Assembly: GCA_002505765.1 (NCBI GenBank)
Contig: DAVZ01000068.1
Location: 1 to 35,488 of the forward strand
Reading direction: 5' to 3'
DNA length: 35,488 nucleotides
Source of the DNA: Methanobacterium sp. UBA176
GTDB taxonomy: Archaea; Methanobacteriota; Methanobacteria; Methanobacteriales; Methanobacteriaceae
The position numbers and the translations under genes were made by a program. This document shows positions 7,503 to 17,422 of the stretch, in pieces. The first letter of the stretch is position 1. Every line of letters begins with the position of its first letter. A model generated the notes under the pieces. It did no database searches, was not told where the DNA came from, and saw nothing but the letters and a program-made list of their open reading frames with translations.

Positions 7503-8372
7503 TTAAATTTTCCCCTTATTAAAATCCTCTTTCAAGTCTTCAATTTTAGAATCATAAAATATCAAGACTGTTCTAATTATTTTAAGCCAATCTACGGCGT
7601 CTTTTTTAGTTGATGCCGCAATTCGATTTTGACCAACTACGATGTTTTCTGGCTTAAATTCATTGCTTATAAAATAAATCTGGTCATAATCATCTAAGTC
7701 TTCATTAAATGCTTCTTTCCATAGTTCATTTATGAAGAATACTTCAAATAGATCCTTATTTTGAATATCTTTATATTCACGTCTCAGAGAATTAAATTCG
7801 TTCTTTAAAGCATTATATTTCTTGTCCAGATTATCCATTTCTTTATTGAGTTTATCATTCTCTTTTGAAATTTCATCATATTTAAAGGAAATATCCTGAT
7901 TAACCGCTTCTAATTCCTTATTAATTTGGGCTAAATTTTTATTTTCTTCTTTGGATACTTTTAATTTATCTTCAAATTCGCGAAGCAGTTTAATATTAGA
8001 AATAGAAATAAGTCCAGACCTTATAATTGCATTTTTTATTTCATTCTGTATTAGATATGGATCTATAAATTCGACGTCATGCCCAAAGGGGAGTTTCATC
8101 CGTTCAATATGCCCCACTTCGTCCTTCAGAACCTTCTGGAACTTTTCTGCAAGTTCACGTCCCGGGACATCAACATCAGTTGCAATTAAAACAATATCTG
8201 CACCCCTTACAGCTCTTTTGGCTATTTGTGAGCTTGTTGTAGGGATTATGGATGAGATGGTAATGTGGTATTCAGCCCCTAAAGCTATATTTCTCATAGC
8301 CTTAGAAATGCTTTCCACATCTGATGCACCTTCTACAATTATACGTACATCAATAGGATTCTTTGTGTCCAT
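7503..8372 (-). CDS. Toprim-domain protein with long coiled coil
   Basis: The first 125 residues form a Toprim domain: VEGASDVE (13-20) supplies the conserved Glu, and ATDVDVPGRE (64-73) gives the DxD metal pair. Residues about 128-215 are a continuous charged coiled coil, followed by a C-terminal globular part (about 220-289). Toprim domains occur in primases, topoisomerases and small nucleases, so a nucleic-acid role is likely but unproven. The gene begins directly after the eL37 stop with no gap and follows eL37 and Lsm in the same direction, suggesting co-expression with ribosomal or RNA-processing genes. I do not know a characterised member with this architecture. Confidence 0.75.
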   Translation of the reverse strand: MDTKNPIDVRIIVEGASDVESISKAMRNIALGAEYHITISSIIPTTSSQIAKRAVRGADIVLIATDVDVPGRELAEKFQKVLKDEVGHIERMKLPFGHDVEFIDPYLIQNEIKNAIIRSGLISISNIKLLREFEDKLKVSKEENKNLAQINKELEAVNQDISFKYDEISKENDKLNKEMDNLDKKYNALKNEFNSLRREYKDIQNKDLFEVFFINELWKEAFNEDLDDYDQIYFISNEFKPENIVVGQNRIAASTKKDAVDWLKIIRTVLIFYDSKIEDLKEDFNKGKI

Positions 8373-8555
8373 CTATTTCAACCTGTACCCTGTAATTTTC
8401 TTATTCTGCCAGCTGTACCTTCGTATTCTGCTGGATCTTCCAAAGCCACATGCTGCGCAGTATTTTTTTCTTGCGTGATATGAGTTTTTACCACATCTCC
8501 TGCACCTAATGTGGGTCTTTTTATTACGCTTACCAAACGATGGCGTTCCTTTCAT
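8373..8555 (-). CDS. rpl37e: 50S ribosomal protein eL37
   Basis: This is the archaeal/eukaryotic large-subunit protein eL37, full length at 60 aa. The start MKGTPSFGKRNK and the zinc ribbon Cys18-x2-Cys21-x11-Cys33-x2-Cys36, followed by SRIRRYSWQNKK, are characteristic. It binds rRNA on the large subunit. GGAGG lies exactly 7 nt before the ATG. It sits between the Lsm gene upstream and the Toprim gene, which starts on the base after its stop. The Lsm-eL37 neighbourhood is common in archaea. Confidence 0.97.
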   Translation of the reverse strand: MKGTPSFGKRNKKTHIRCRRCGKNSYHARKKYCAACGFGRSSRIRRYSWQNKKITGYRLK

Positions 8556-8648
8556 TAATTATCCTCCTGTAAATTTGAATTTTTAAAATTTAGTTCATTA
8601 TTTAAAACTAATCAGATTTAAAGATTTTAATATATTATAATTTAAAAT

Positions 8649-9217
<569 letters not shown>

Positions 9218-9694
9218 TTGAAGATTAGGAAAAGATACCACATTCAAAAAAAGAAATTAAAAAAAATTAAAGAAGATCTAGGCTATTTTTCCATCTTAAT
9301 TCATCCAGAAAGCAGGGTTGAAATTCTGGAAAGCGACCTTTATGACTTTATATTAATAGATGGAAGACCATTAATCATGATGATAGACGATATTCCTGTT
9401 CCAACACTTAAAGGGGCTTTAGAACATGAAATCATTGTTAATTATGTTGTTGTGGATATGGGTGCCGTTAAATTTGTTGCTAAAGGGGCAGATATAATGT
9501 CTCCGGGAATCACTGAAGCTGATTTAAATATTAAAGAGGGTGATTTTGTTATTGTGGTTGATGAAACCCATAGAAAACCTCTTTCAGTAGGTAAAAGCCT
9601 TATTTCAGGGCAGGAAATGGTTGAAAATAAGGAAGGAAAAGCTATTAAAACCATCCATTACATCGGAGACAAGATATGGAATTTAACAGTTTAA
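9218..9694 (+). CDS. PUA-domain RNA-binding protein (MCT-1-like)
   Basis: The protein has a basic N-terminal extension (MKIRKRYHIQKKKLKKIKED), a small alpha/beta pre-PUA domain (to about residue 70) and a C-terminal PUA domain (about 75-150) with VDMGAVKFVAKGADIMSPGI and the EGDFVIVVDETHRKPLSVG strands. This order matches archaeal relatives of eukaryotic MCT-1 and the Tma20 family, which bind RNA or ribosomes during translation. The start is TTG at 9218, chosen because AGGTG lies 7 nt upstream and the lysine-rich start continues without alternative. It is 9 bp before arfB and probably co-transcribed with it. Confidence 0.85.
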   Translation: MKIRKRYHIQKKKLKKIKEDLGYFSILIHPESRVEILESDLYDFILIDGRPLIMMIDDIPVPTLKGALEHEIIVNYVVVDMGAVKFVAKGADIMSPGITEADLNIKEGDFVIVVDETHRKPLSVGKSLISGQEMVENKEGKAIKTIHYIGDKIWNLTV

Positions 9695-9703
9695 AGTGGG
9701 ATT

Positions 9704-10393
9704 ATGGAGCTTAAATTGGGAGCTGGAAACGTTATTTCTCCACAGGCTCATGAAATTGGAGTGCTTGCAGTTGGATCTCACCTTGAAAATCATGGCACTG
9801 CACTTCCAATAGATACAGATTCTAAAATTGCAGCTTATGTTGCCCTTCAAGCAGCTTTAAAGAGCGGTGCAAAATTCTTAGGGATACTTTACGCTGCCAC
9901 TGAATACCATTACATAAATCACGGTAATCACATAAGTGCCAACGAATTGGCGCTGAAACACTTGCTCCCTACATTAAGAAGTGCAAAAAGATGTACCAGA
10001 ATCAAAAAAGTTCTTCTTGTAAACGGACACGGCGGCAACATTCCCCTGATTGATTATTTAGAGGACATGGAAAAAAAGTTAGATATTAAAATAGCATTCA
10101 ACAATAAAATAGTTGAAATAGAAGGTCCACATGCAGGATCAGGCGAGCTTTCAATGGGAAATGTTCTGGGAATGGTGGATGAATCAAAACTTGAAGAACA
10201 CTGTAATTTTGAAAATAATCCTGAAGTGGGAATGGTTGGGTTTAAGGAAGCAAGAAATATTGATAAAGGAATAAATGAAGGGGCAGAAGTAGTTGAAAAT
10301 GAAGGTGTTTGTATAGACAATGAATTAGGTAATAAAATGCTTGAAACTGCAATAGATGATGTAATTAGAGATATTGAAAAGCTGCTTGATTAA
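9704..10393 (+). CDS. arfB: ArfB, FAPy deformylase (creatininase family)
   Basis: ArfB removes formate from 2-amino-5-formylamino-6-ribosylaminopyrimidinone 5'-phosphate, the second archaeal step from GTP to riboflavin and F420. It is a creatininase-fold metalloenzyme: Glu28, His30 and Asp39 in GSHLENHGTALPIDTD keep the creatininase metal-ligand spacing, His109 lies in NGHGGN, and Glu148 follows HAGSG. Its 229 aa are typical of the archaeal deformylase and shorter than creatininase itself. The next enzyme of the pathway, ArfC, is encoded at 30.3-30.9 kb in this window. It is downstream of the PUA gene with a 9-bp gap. A different creatininase-family amidohydrolase is the alternative. Confidence 0.86.
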   Translation: MELKLGAGNVISPQAHEIGVLAVGSHLENHGTALPIDTDSKIAAYVALQAALKSGAKFLGILYAATEYHYINHGNHISANELALKHLLPTLRSAKRCTRIKKVLLVNGHGGNIPLIDYLEDMEKKLDIKIAFNNKIVEIEGPHAGSGELSMGNVLGMVDESKLEEHCNFENNPEVGMVGFKEARNIDKGINEGAEVVENEGVCIDNELGNKMLETAIDDVIRDIEKLLD

Positions 10394-10425
10394 ATATTTA
10401 ATAAATAAATTTTTAGGTGTTTTTT

Positions 10426-11979
10426 TTGAATTTAAACTACATTAAGAACTTTTTAGCCGAAAGAATGGATATTTTAATTTTAATTGCCATCTTTATTTCC
10501 ACATTTATTATATATATTTATTTTTTAGCCCCATCCATATTTCAGGGCGATTCTGCAGAGTTCTGCATTGTTTGTTATATCCTGGGAATACCCCACCCTA
10601 ACGGTTATCCCATATACACATGGATTGGTCATCTTTTCGCTATGATTCCATGGGGAAGCGTTGCTCAAAGAATAAACATGATGTCAGCGTTTTTTGCATC
10701 CATTACAGTTAGTTTAGTTTATTTAATTGTATTTAAACTGGCTGTATTGAACAAAAAAATCTTTAAAACTAATAATTCGTCCCATTCAATTTTAAATGAA
10801 TCAGGGTCACGTATTAACATTTATCGAATCATTTCAATAATTGCTGCTTTTTCACTGGCATTTTCCATCACTTTCTGGTCGCAGGCAGAAATTGCGGAAG
10901 TTTACTCTTTAAATGCATTCTTTGTAGTCCTGATGATTTTAATTCTGCTAAAATGGAATGAAAATAGAAATATCATACTATTGTTCTTATTTTTCCTTGT
11001 TTATGGTTTGAGTATCGGCGCTCATGCCTCCAATTTACTTTTTATGCCTGCTATTTTAATATTCATTGCTATGACCAATTACAGAGTATTTTTAAATTAC
11101 AAAAATTCCATTCTATTCCTTTCTCTCTTCATTCTGGGGTTACTTCAGTTTGTATATATATTAATACGAGCTTCTCAGAATCCGGTATTCGGCGAAGGCT
11201 TTCTAAGCGTTTATGATTGGTGGGGACTGATTACGGCCCAGAAGTATTCAAATTATTTTGTGATTTCATTTTCCAATATCACAGATAGGATTTTAATGTA
11301 TCTCAAATCTTTAATGAACAACTTTTTATTTATTGGTGTGATTTTAGGAATAATTGGATTAATAGGGTTATTTAAAAAAAATATTAGAATTTTAATTCTT
11401 TTTAGTTTAATGTTCCTCTTAAATATTTTGTTTTACCTGAATTATTATGTTGTTGACATCGATGTTATGTTTATTCCCTCATTTATTCTCTTTTCAATTT
11501 TTATTGGATTGGGTATGGTTTATACATTTAATTTCATTGCAGATTCTGCTAAAGAGCTTAAAGGTCATAAATCACATCTATTGAAGATTTTATTAATCTT
11601 TATAATGGTTTCATCCTTTATTCTTCCAGTTACCTCCTATCTTATCAATTATGGTCAGATTCAAGAATTAAACAATGATAATTTCGCATATTTTGCCTAT
11701 ACAGCTTTAAATGAAGTTCCATCCAATTCAACCATTATAACTTACTGGAAATCCTACACCGCCTTTAAATATTTCCAGATAGTCGAGAAAATTAATCCAG
11801 ATGTAAATGTTACCGTGGTGGATGAAGAAAATATCCTAAATATGACAGATAACAAAATAAATAATGGAAATGTGTTTATATTCCATAATACAGATTCTAT
11901 AGATGAAAAATATTATCTAACGCCTTTTTTAGATGTAGAGAGTGTTGGAACTTTATATAAAATCGAAAAGATTATTTAA
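10426..11979 (+). CDS. DUF2723-type polytopic membrane protein (GT-C-like)
   Basis: About 12 hydrophobic helices dominate the protein. The first extracytoplasmic loop has GDSAEF and GIPHPNGYPIYTWIGH, the hallmark of DUF2723/TMEM260-like proteins, which are related to GT-C glycosyltransferases that use lipid-linked sugars. The acidic residue in the first loop is the expected catalytic position. The C-terminal roughly 100 residues are soluble and outside. I place the start at TTG 10426 because AGGTG lies 6 nt before it; the in-frame GTG at 10417 would be part of that SD. Protein or lipid glycosylation at the cell surface is inferred. It is tail-to-tail with the helicase gene, only 2 bp apart. 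Confidence 0.8.
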   Translation: MNLNYIKNFLAERMDILILIAIFISTFIIYIYFLAPSIFQGDSAEFCIVCYILGIPHPNGYPIYTWIGHLFAMIPWGSVAQRINMMSAFFASITVSLVYLIVFKLAVLNKKIFKTNNSSHSILNESGSRINIYRIISIIAAFSLAFSITFWSQAEIAEVYSLNAFFVVLMILILLKWNENRNIILLFLFFLVYGLSIGAHASNLLFMPAILIFIAMTNYRVFLNYKNSILFLSLFILGLLQFVYILIRASQNPVFGEGFLSVYDWWGLITAQKYSNYFVISFSNITDRILMYLKSLMNNFLFIGVILGIIGLIGLFKKNIRILILFSLMFLLNILFYLNYYVVDIDVMFIPSFILFSIFIGLGMVYTFNFIADSAKELKGHKSHLLKILLIFIMVSSFILPVTSYLINYGQIQELNNDNFAYFAYTALNEVPSNSTIITYWKSYTAFKYFQIVEKINPDVNVTVVDEENILNMTDNKINNGNVFIFHNTDSIDEKYYLTPFLDVESVGTLYKIEKII

Positions 11980-11981
11980 AT

Positions 11982-14474
11982 CTAATTTTCTATTGCTTTT
12001 ATTAGTTTAGAACACTCCTTTGCGGTTTTATGATTATCAAATGCCTTAGCAATTCTTCTAATCGCTTCTAAAGTTCTTATTATTGAATCAAGCCATGAAA
12101 ATATATCCCCAGCGTAGGTATGAATCTGGTAATTGCGCATGAATTTATTGCTTATATCAACTGGATCTTTTTTCATCATACGCTCCCTTAAAATCCTCCT
12201 TGAAAATTCGGTCTGGAAACATTTGCAGAAGGGCCTGTCTTTACATCTGCATGAAAAAAAGTCAATTTGCATGTTAATTAACGGGTCTCTGAGATTGGCC
12301 TCAAGCTTGGAAATCAAATCTGCAGAAGATAGAATGTCCAGGGTGGAGTCTGCAAACAAACGTGATGATAGATTGATTTTAAGCACCTTGCTTAATCTTC
12401 TATTAACTCTATTTGACATGTAGGCACTTTCAAAAGGTTCAAGGGCTATTGCGATTTCAAAGGGGTTTTTATTCAGGTTTTTATTTATATATTGAGCGTC
12501 TTTATAATTTAAAAATGAAACCGATACAGCTCTTCCATAGTGAGTTGTGGATATATTCCCATTTTTTCTTTCAACAAATCCATGATCAACTAAAATATTA
12601 AAGGCGTCATCAAAGTTTAGGGGCAAATCAAGATTCTTATAGGCATTTTTTATATCATGGAATCTTTTAGCTCTCCCAGAAGAAATGTCTGCTAAGAATT
12701 GTTCAATCACATCATTTTCAGAATATTCGATGTATATTGGATCAACATCGCTTTCAAGAAGATTTATAGCCATAAAATCCTCTGTTTCATCATCGAACTT
12801 TCTTCCAACTTCCGGAATAAGATATATTTTACCTGCATCATGATAAGAAGGCCTTCCTGCCCTTCCCACCATCTGGGAAAATTCATTATTGGTGAGCCAT
12901 TTATTTCCCATGGTTAAAGATTCAAAGATGACCTGTGATGCAGGGAAATCAACGCCTGCAGCAAGTGCTGCCGTTGTAACCACTGCAGAAATCTTTTGAT
13001 CTGCAAAATCGCGTTCTATTCTATTTTTTTTGTTGTAAGATAGTCCAGCATGATAAGCTGCTGCATCAACCCCCCTCTTTTCCAGATAATCTGAAATTGA
13101 ATGTGTTTTTCTCCTTGAATTGGTAAAAATAATGCTCTGGCCTTGAAATCCCTTTTTAGAAATGTTTTTATTCTCTACCCGTGTAATTTTTTCTATGATA
13201 TTTTCTTTTTCGTACTCAGACCCTGCAAATATTAAGTGACGTTCCAGTGGAACCGGACGCTTATCATATTCAATTAGCCTCATTCCAAACTCTTTTGCAA
13301 TTTTATCAGGGTTTTTAATGGTTGCAGAAAGCCCTAATATTTGTACATCGCTAAATAATGCTTTTAATCTTTGAATTAGTCCATTCAGTCGTGGGCCTCG
13401 TTCTTCATCATCAAGCATGTGTATTTCATCAATTACTATTGTTCCTGGTTCACCTAACTCACCTGATTTACCAGAGCGCAGAAGAAAATCAAGCCCTTCA
13501 TACGTTCCCACAATCACATCAGCATTTTTAATATCTTCATCTGGGAGTAATAGCTCTTCTTTTGCCTTTATTCTGCTCATACCTACCCTTATAGCCACAT
13601 TTAAACCCAGTTTACCGTATCTCTTTTTAAAATCCCTGTACTTCTGGTTTGCAAGGGCCACAAGAGGTGTTAAAAAAATAAATTTTTTTCCTTTAAGTGC
13701 ACCTGGTATTCCGGCAAGCTCTCCAATAAGAGTCTTTCCACTGGCAGTTGCAGACACAATGAGAAGATTTTCCCCTTCAAGAAGCCCATTAGAAAGTGCA
13801 AGTGTTTGTACGGGCAGTAAATATTTTCCCTGCTTTTTTAAAATCTTTTTAAACTTACCAGGTACATTTATTTCGTCCATGCCAACCTTTTTAGAATCTT
13901 CATCTTCTACTGTGGTGATTTTATCGAATAATGTCAGATCAGGATTTTTTAAGGGATTAAAATTGGGATCAAATATGCTTAAAACTTTGTCCAGATCACC
14001 GGACCTATCCAGTATCTTTTTGAGGTTATTAAAAGCACTTAAATCAATAGATCTGGTTTTTAATTCCCGTTTTATTTCTTCTTCAGCACATTTTCTGCAT
14101 ATCAGGTTTTTATGGAATGAATATGCTACCTCTGGATTTATAATTGTAATATAGCCACTCATTGTACAGAGTTTACATATCCTTGTTCTTCTGTATTTAA
14201 TATTTAAAGAATCAAGCATTTCCTCTATTTCTGCATCTTCACCTATAATATAAACGTTTTGCTTTTTAAGAATCTTTAAAGCCTCACCTGGAGGAAAAAG
14301 AGATTCTTTATCGCCTTTTTTTACAATAAACTTGTAGGGTCTTATCTGATTGTTAATTCTTTTAAGCTTCAAATAACCATAAAAAATTGGCTTCCTTATT
14401 GAATTTAATACTCCTTTTGAGCTTCCAATAGGGAATAATTCCACAATTTTTTTGTTACGTCGTAAAATTATCAT
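11982..14474 (-). CDS. Ski2-like DEAD/DEAH helicase with two Cys clusters
   Basis: This is a superfamily-2 helicase of 830 aa. SATASGKT (241-248) is motif I, DEIH (349-352) motif II, SAT (383-385) motif III, and QMVGRAGRP (534-542) motif VI, followed by Hel308/Ski2-like C-terminal helices. Before the motor lies an N-terminal domain with Cys100-x2-Cys103 and Cys126-x2-Cys129, a likely zinc finger. Near the end Cys742-x-Cys744-x5-Cys750-x-Cys752 forms a second cluster. Both are unusual for Hel308, so this is a separate methanogen helicase group; a repair or RNA role is open. The start is ATG 14474 with a weak SD. It ends 2 bp from the convergent DUF2723 gene. Confidence 0.85.
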   Translation of the reverse strand: MIILRRNKKIVELFPIGSSKGVLNSIRKPIFYGYLKLKRINNQIRPYKFIVKKGDKESLFPPGEALKILKKQNVYIIGEDAEIEEMLDSLNIKYRRTRICKLCTMSGYITIINPEVAYSFHKNLICRKCAEEEIKRELKTRSIDLSAFNNLKKILDRSGDLDKVLSIFDPNFNPLKNPDLTLFDKITTVEDEDSKKVGMDEINVPGKFKKILKKQGKYLLPVQTLALSNGLLEGENLLIVSATASGKTLIGELAGIPGALKGKKFIFLTPLVALANQKYRDFKKRYGKLGLNVAIRVGMSRIKAKEELLLPDEDIKNADVIVGTYEGLDFLLRSGKSGELGEPGTIVIDEIHMLDDEERGPRLNGLIQRLKALFSDVQILGLSATIKNPDKIAKEFGMRLIEYDKRPVPLERHLIFAGSEYEKENIIEKITRVENKNISKKGFQGQSIIFTNSRRKTHSISDYLEKRGVDAAAYHAGLSYNKKNRIERDFADQKISAVVTTAALAAGVDFPASQVIFESLTMGNKWLTNNEFSQMVGRAGRPSYHDAGKIYLIPEVGRKFDDETEDFMAINLLESDVDPIYIEYSENDVIEQFLADISSGRAKRFHDIKNAYKNLDLPLNFDDAFNILVDHGFVERKNGNISTTHYGRAVSVSFLNYKDAQYINKNLNKNPFEIAIALEPFESAYMSNRVNRRLSKVLKINLSSRLFADSTLDILSSADLISKLEANLRDPLINMQIDFFSCRCKDRPFCKCFQTEFSRRILRERMMKKDPVDISNKFMRNYQIHTYAGDIFSWLDSIIRTLEAIRRIAKAFDNHKTAKECSKLIKAIEN

Positions 14475-14719
14475 GATATCAACTGATTTTTAAAATTAGG
14501 GTAAAATTATAGATTTATATCTGGTTATTTTTATTTATAAATCAATTCTAAATCTTCTAAAAATCCCAACACTATGAATAAACCAAAGATTAAACTTTTA
14601 AAAATCTCAATATAGTAAAATAAAGTTATTATCAAATTCTTAGGATTTTAAGACTTTTATAACTTGTTTGAGTCATTTACTCTTATTATAAATAATAATG
14701 ATTTGTGGATATAAATCTT

Positions 14720-15028
14720 TTATCCTGAATTAGTCCTTTCAGTACTATTAGAAACATATGTTTTATTGGTAGTCGAATTTGAGGTTTTGTTGGTCAAACT
14801 GCTTGAATTTGTCAGGTTGTAATAATGCCTTTTTACACGAACAGGTTCAAATGAGGGATCTTCTATAACTGCTATCTGTTTTTCATTAATAAGTGCAAAA
14901 GAGGATGGTATGAGTCCATAAGTGATATCATTGCCAGAATTAAGTACATTTGCACATGAACCAAATCCAAAGGCTATTAAAGATACCATTAACACTGCGA
15001 ATAATTTTCCTTTCTTACCTGATTTCAT
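14720..15028 (-). CDS. Small secreted or anchored protein with sequon-rich tail
   Basis: A signal peptide is clear: a basic start (MKSGKKGK), a hydrophobic core (about residues 9-22) and a GSCAN cleavage zone. The Cys25 context resembles a lipobox only loosely because Phe is at -3. Residues 71-96 are almost all Asn, Ser and Thr and contain six N-glycosylation sequons (NLT, NSS, NKT, NST, NKT, NST). The middle part (about 30-68) is an ordinary small domain that I do not recognise. It is probably an exported glycoprotein. GGGGT precedes the ATG by 5 nt. It is isolated, with 245 bp of AT-rich DNA before the helicase gene. Confidence 0.6.
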   Translation of the reverse strand: MKSGKKGKLFAVLMVSLIAFGFGSCANVLNSGNDITYGLIPSSFALINEKQIAVIEDPSFEPVRVKRHYYNLTNSSSLTNKTSNSTTNKTYVSNSTERTNSG

Positions 15029-15510
15029 TCAATACCCCTATTGTACTGGTGTATGAATATAGATTTATTTTAGAATTTAAAACTTTGCAATGATGAAGCT
15101 TTGGAGAGTGGCTTTTTAGTGAAAATAATTTATATGGTAATAACATGATGACTGCCACCATAAAATTTTAGAAATTCCAAAAATGAAATGTTCAATACTT
15201 TATCAATTCAAAATATTTCCAGGTTTTGCATTTAAATTTTATTGGTGAACTTCTGAAAGGTTTAGTAAATTATTAACGAAAGAGTGTTCAAAAGTTTATG
15301 ATGTAAGATAGGAGAGGATTTTAAAAGGAAAATGGATAGATTTGTAAAAAAAAAAGAAATTAAGGGTAAGATCTACTGAAACATCTCAACCATCACAATT
15401 GTAAAAATAATCAAGGAATTTGGATAAAGATGTTATTTTACTGAAGAACATTATGTTGTTGATCTTGAAGAAAATTGAAGCATTAAAAAGAATAAATTAA
15501 ATGGAATTTT
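15029..15510. other. AT-rich intergenic region with a possible ORF relic
   Basis: No intact gene is visible in these 480 bp. One plus-strand frame from ATG 15332 to TGA 15478 has coding-like triplets interrupted by TGA at 15377 and TAA at 15425. Its last piece reads RCYFTEEHYVVDLEEN. It may be a decayed small gene or chance. Confidence 0.3.
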
Positions 15511-17289
15511 TTATTCTACAGTTACGCATTTAGCCAGATTTTTAGGTTTATCAGGATCAATACTCTTCATTACACTTATGTAATAGGATAATAGTTGTAG
15601 TGGAATCACGTAGGGCATGGATGAAAACATCTCATCAATTTCATCCTCAAATTCAATCATATCATGGACCTCATATTTTAAAACTCCATCTTCTGATGAT
15701 CCAAGACCTATAACATGAGCACCCCTGGCTTTAACCTCTTCAACATTGCTTAATGTTTTATCATGGCTTTTACCAGGCGGCGTGACAGCAACGACAGGAA
15801 CACCCTCATCAATAAGAGCCAATGGCCCGTGTTTTAATTCTCCTGCTGCATAACCTTCTCCGTGTATGTATGTTATTTCCTTGAGTTTTAATGCACCTTC
15901 CATTGCTGTTGGAAAAGAAAAACCCCTTCCTATAAAGAAGAAATCTCTTGAATCTTTATATTTTTGTGCTATTTCTTTAATCAGTTCTTCTTTTTGGAGA
16001 GCAGTTTCCATATATTCAGGAATATTCTGTAATTTTTCCATTAACTCCATTTTTCCACTCATGTAAATTGCAAGAAGATAAATACATGCTAATTGACTTA
16101 CATATGTCTTTGTAGCAGCTACACCTATTTCAGGGCCCGCTCTTGTGTATATTACATATTCAGCTTCTCTTGTAACTGTACTTCCAAGAACATTCACAAT
16201 AGCAAGGGTTTTTGCCATGTGATTTACAAGTCTCAATGCTTTAAGCGTGTCTGCTGTTTCTCCAGACTGTGTTATAAAAATAACCAGTGTTTTCTCATCA
16301 AGAGTATCTGCAGAGTATTCAAATTCAGATGCCAATGAAACATCTGTTGGAATACCTACCAAATTTTCAAATAAATATTTACCGATAAGTGAAGCGTGAA
16401 AAGAGGTTCCACAGGCCACAAAACAGACCCTGTTAAAATCAGGGAATTTTTTTACCATTTTTTTAATCTCTGATTCTCCAAGGAGTGTTTTTTTCACTGC
16501 TTCAGGCTGTTCATGAATCTCTTTTAACATAAAATGGGCATAACCTCCTTTTTCAGCCATATCTGGAGTCCAGTCAATGGTAAAGATTTCTTTTTTAATT
16601 ACATTACCCTTAATATCTTTAATTTCTATCCCTTCCTCGCTTAGAACCACCATTTCATGATCCTCAAGATAGATAACCTTATTGGTGTGTTCCAAAATGG
16701 CAGGAGCATCAGATGCAATGAAATACTCGTTTTCACCCTTTCCAACTATAAGAGGACTTTCCTTTCTCGCCCCCACCACCTTATTGGGTTCATCGCGACA
16801 AATAGCCGCAATTGCGTATGATCCTTTAATATCTCCAATTGCAAGTCTGGTTGCAGATTCCAGGTTGTTGCCCATTTCAACGTATTTTTCTATTAAATGG
16901 GGAATCACTTCTGTATCAGTTTCAGATTTAAATTGATGACCTTCACCTATCAACTGGTCTTTAAGTTCCTTATAATTCTCAATAATACCGTTATGAACAA
17001 CTGCAATGTTATCTTTACAATCAGTTTGAGGATGGGCATTTTCTTTGGTAGGTAGACCGTGTGTTGCCCATCTTACGTGAGCTATTCCCATATCCCCTGG
17101 CAAATCATCCAGATCTAAATTTTTGTGAACATCATCAATTTTTCCGCTGTCCTTTTTAATCTTTATATCACTTGAAGAAGTAGCAATACCTACTGAATCG
17201 TAACCCCTGTATTCGAGTTTTTTAACACAATTCAACAATACAGGAGCAGCTCTTTTATTATCCAATAAACATCCTATTATCCCGCACAT
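15511..17289 (-). CDS. glmS: Glutamine-fructose-6-phosphate aminotransferase GlmS
   Basis: GlmS makes glucosamine-6-phosphate for amino-sugar synthesis, which feeds the wall and surface glycans. Cys2 directly after Met is the glutaminase nucleophile (CGIIG), so I choose ATG 17289 rather than the longer start at 17301; GGTGA lies just before it. The glutaminase domain has YRGYDSVGIA, HVRWATHG and HNGIIEN. Two SIS sugar-isomerase domains follow (roughly residues 285-410 and 445-580), with ACGTSFHA and TQSGETADT. The C-terminus PKNLAKCVTVE is the usual catalytic tail. Its 592 aa are typical. It is divergent from purC. No glmS ribozyme is visible in the 133-bp leader. Confidence 0.96.
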   Translation of the reverse strand: MCGIIGCLLDNKRAAPVLLNCVKKLEYRGYDSVGIATSSSDIKIKKDSGKIDDVHKNLDLDDLPGDMGIAHVRWATHGLPTKENAHPQTDCKDNIAVVHNGIIENYKELKDQLIGEGHQFKSETDTEVIPHLIEKYVEMGNNLESATRLAIGDIKGSYAIAAICRDEPNKVVGARKESPLIVGKGENEYFIASDAPAILEHTNKVIYLEDHEMVVLSEEGIEIKDIKGNVIKKEIFTIDWTPDMAEKGGYAHFMLKEIHEQPEAVKKTLLGESEIKKMVKKFPDFNRVCFVACGTSFHASLIGKYLFENLVGIPTDVSLASEFEYSADTLDEKTLVIFITQSGETADTLKALRLVNHMAKTLAIVNVLGSTVTREAEYVIYTRAGPEIGVAATKTYVSQLACIYLLAIYMSGKMELMEKLQNIPEYMETALQKEELIKEIAQKYKDSRDFFFIGRGFSFPTAMEGALKLKEITYIHGEGYAAGELKHGPLALIDEGVPVVAVTPPGKSHDKTLSNVEEVKARGAHVIGLGSSEDGVLKYEVHDMIEFEDEIDEMFSSMPYVIPLQLLSYYISVMKSIDPDKPKNLAKCVTVE

Positions 17290-17381
17290 GCATTTCACCA
17301 TATGGTGTTTGTAGTATAAAGTTTGTTTTTAATTCATATTATTTAATTAGAATTATAATATAGTCAATTGTAATTTAATAG

Positions 17382-17389
17382 ATATATAA
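17382..17389 (+). promoter_or_regulatory. Probable TATA box for purC
   Basis: ATATATAA lies about 35 bp before ATG 17423, which would place the transcription start near 17411. This spacing is normal for an archaeal promoter with a short leader. No purine-repressor site is recognised. Confidence 0.45.
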
Positions 17390-17422
17390 GTATTTAATGC
17401 TAAATATTAGGAAAGATTTAAC

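Noticed and set aside
17290..17422. glmS ribozyme or riboswitch between glmS and purC
   Set aside because: Only AT-rich DNA with a TATA box is seen; no conserved ribozyme core.
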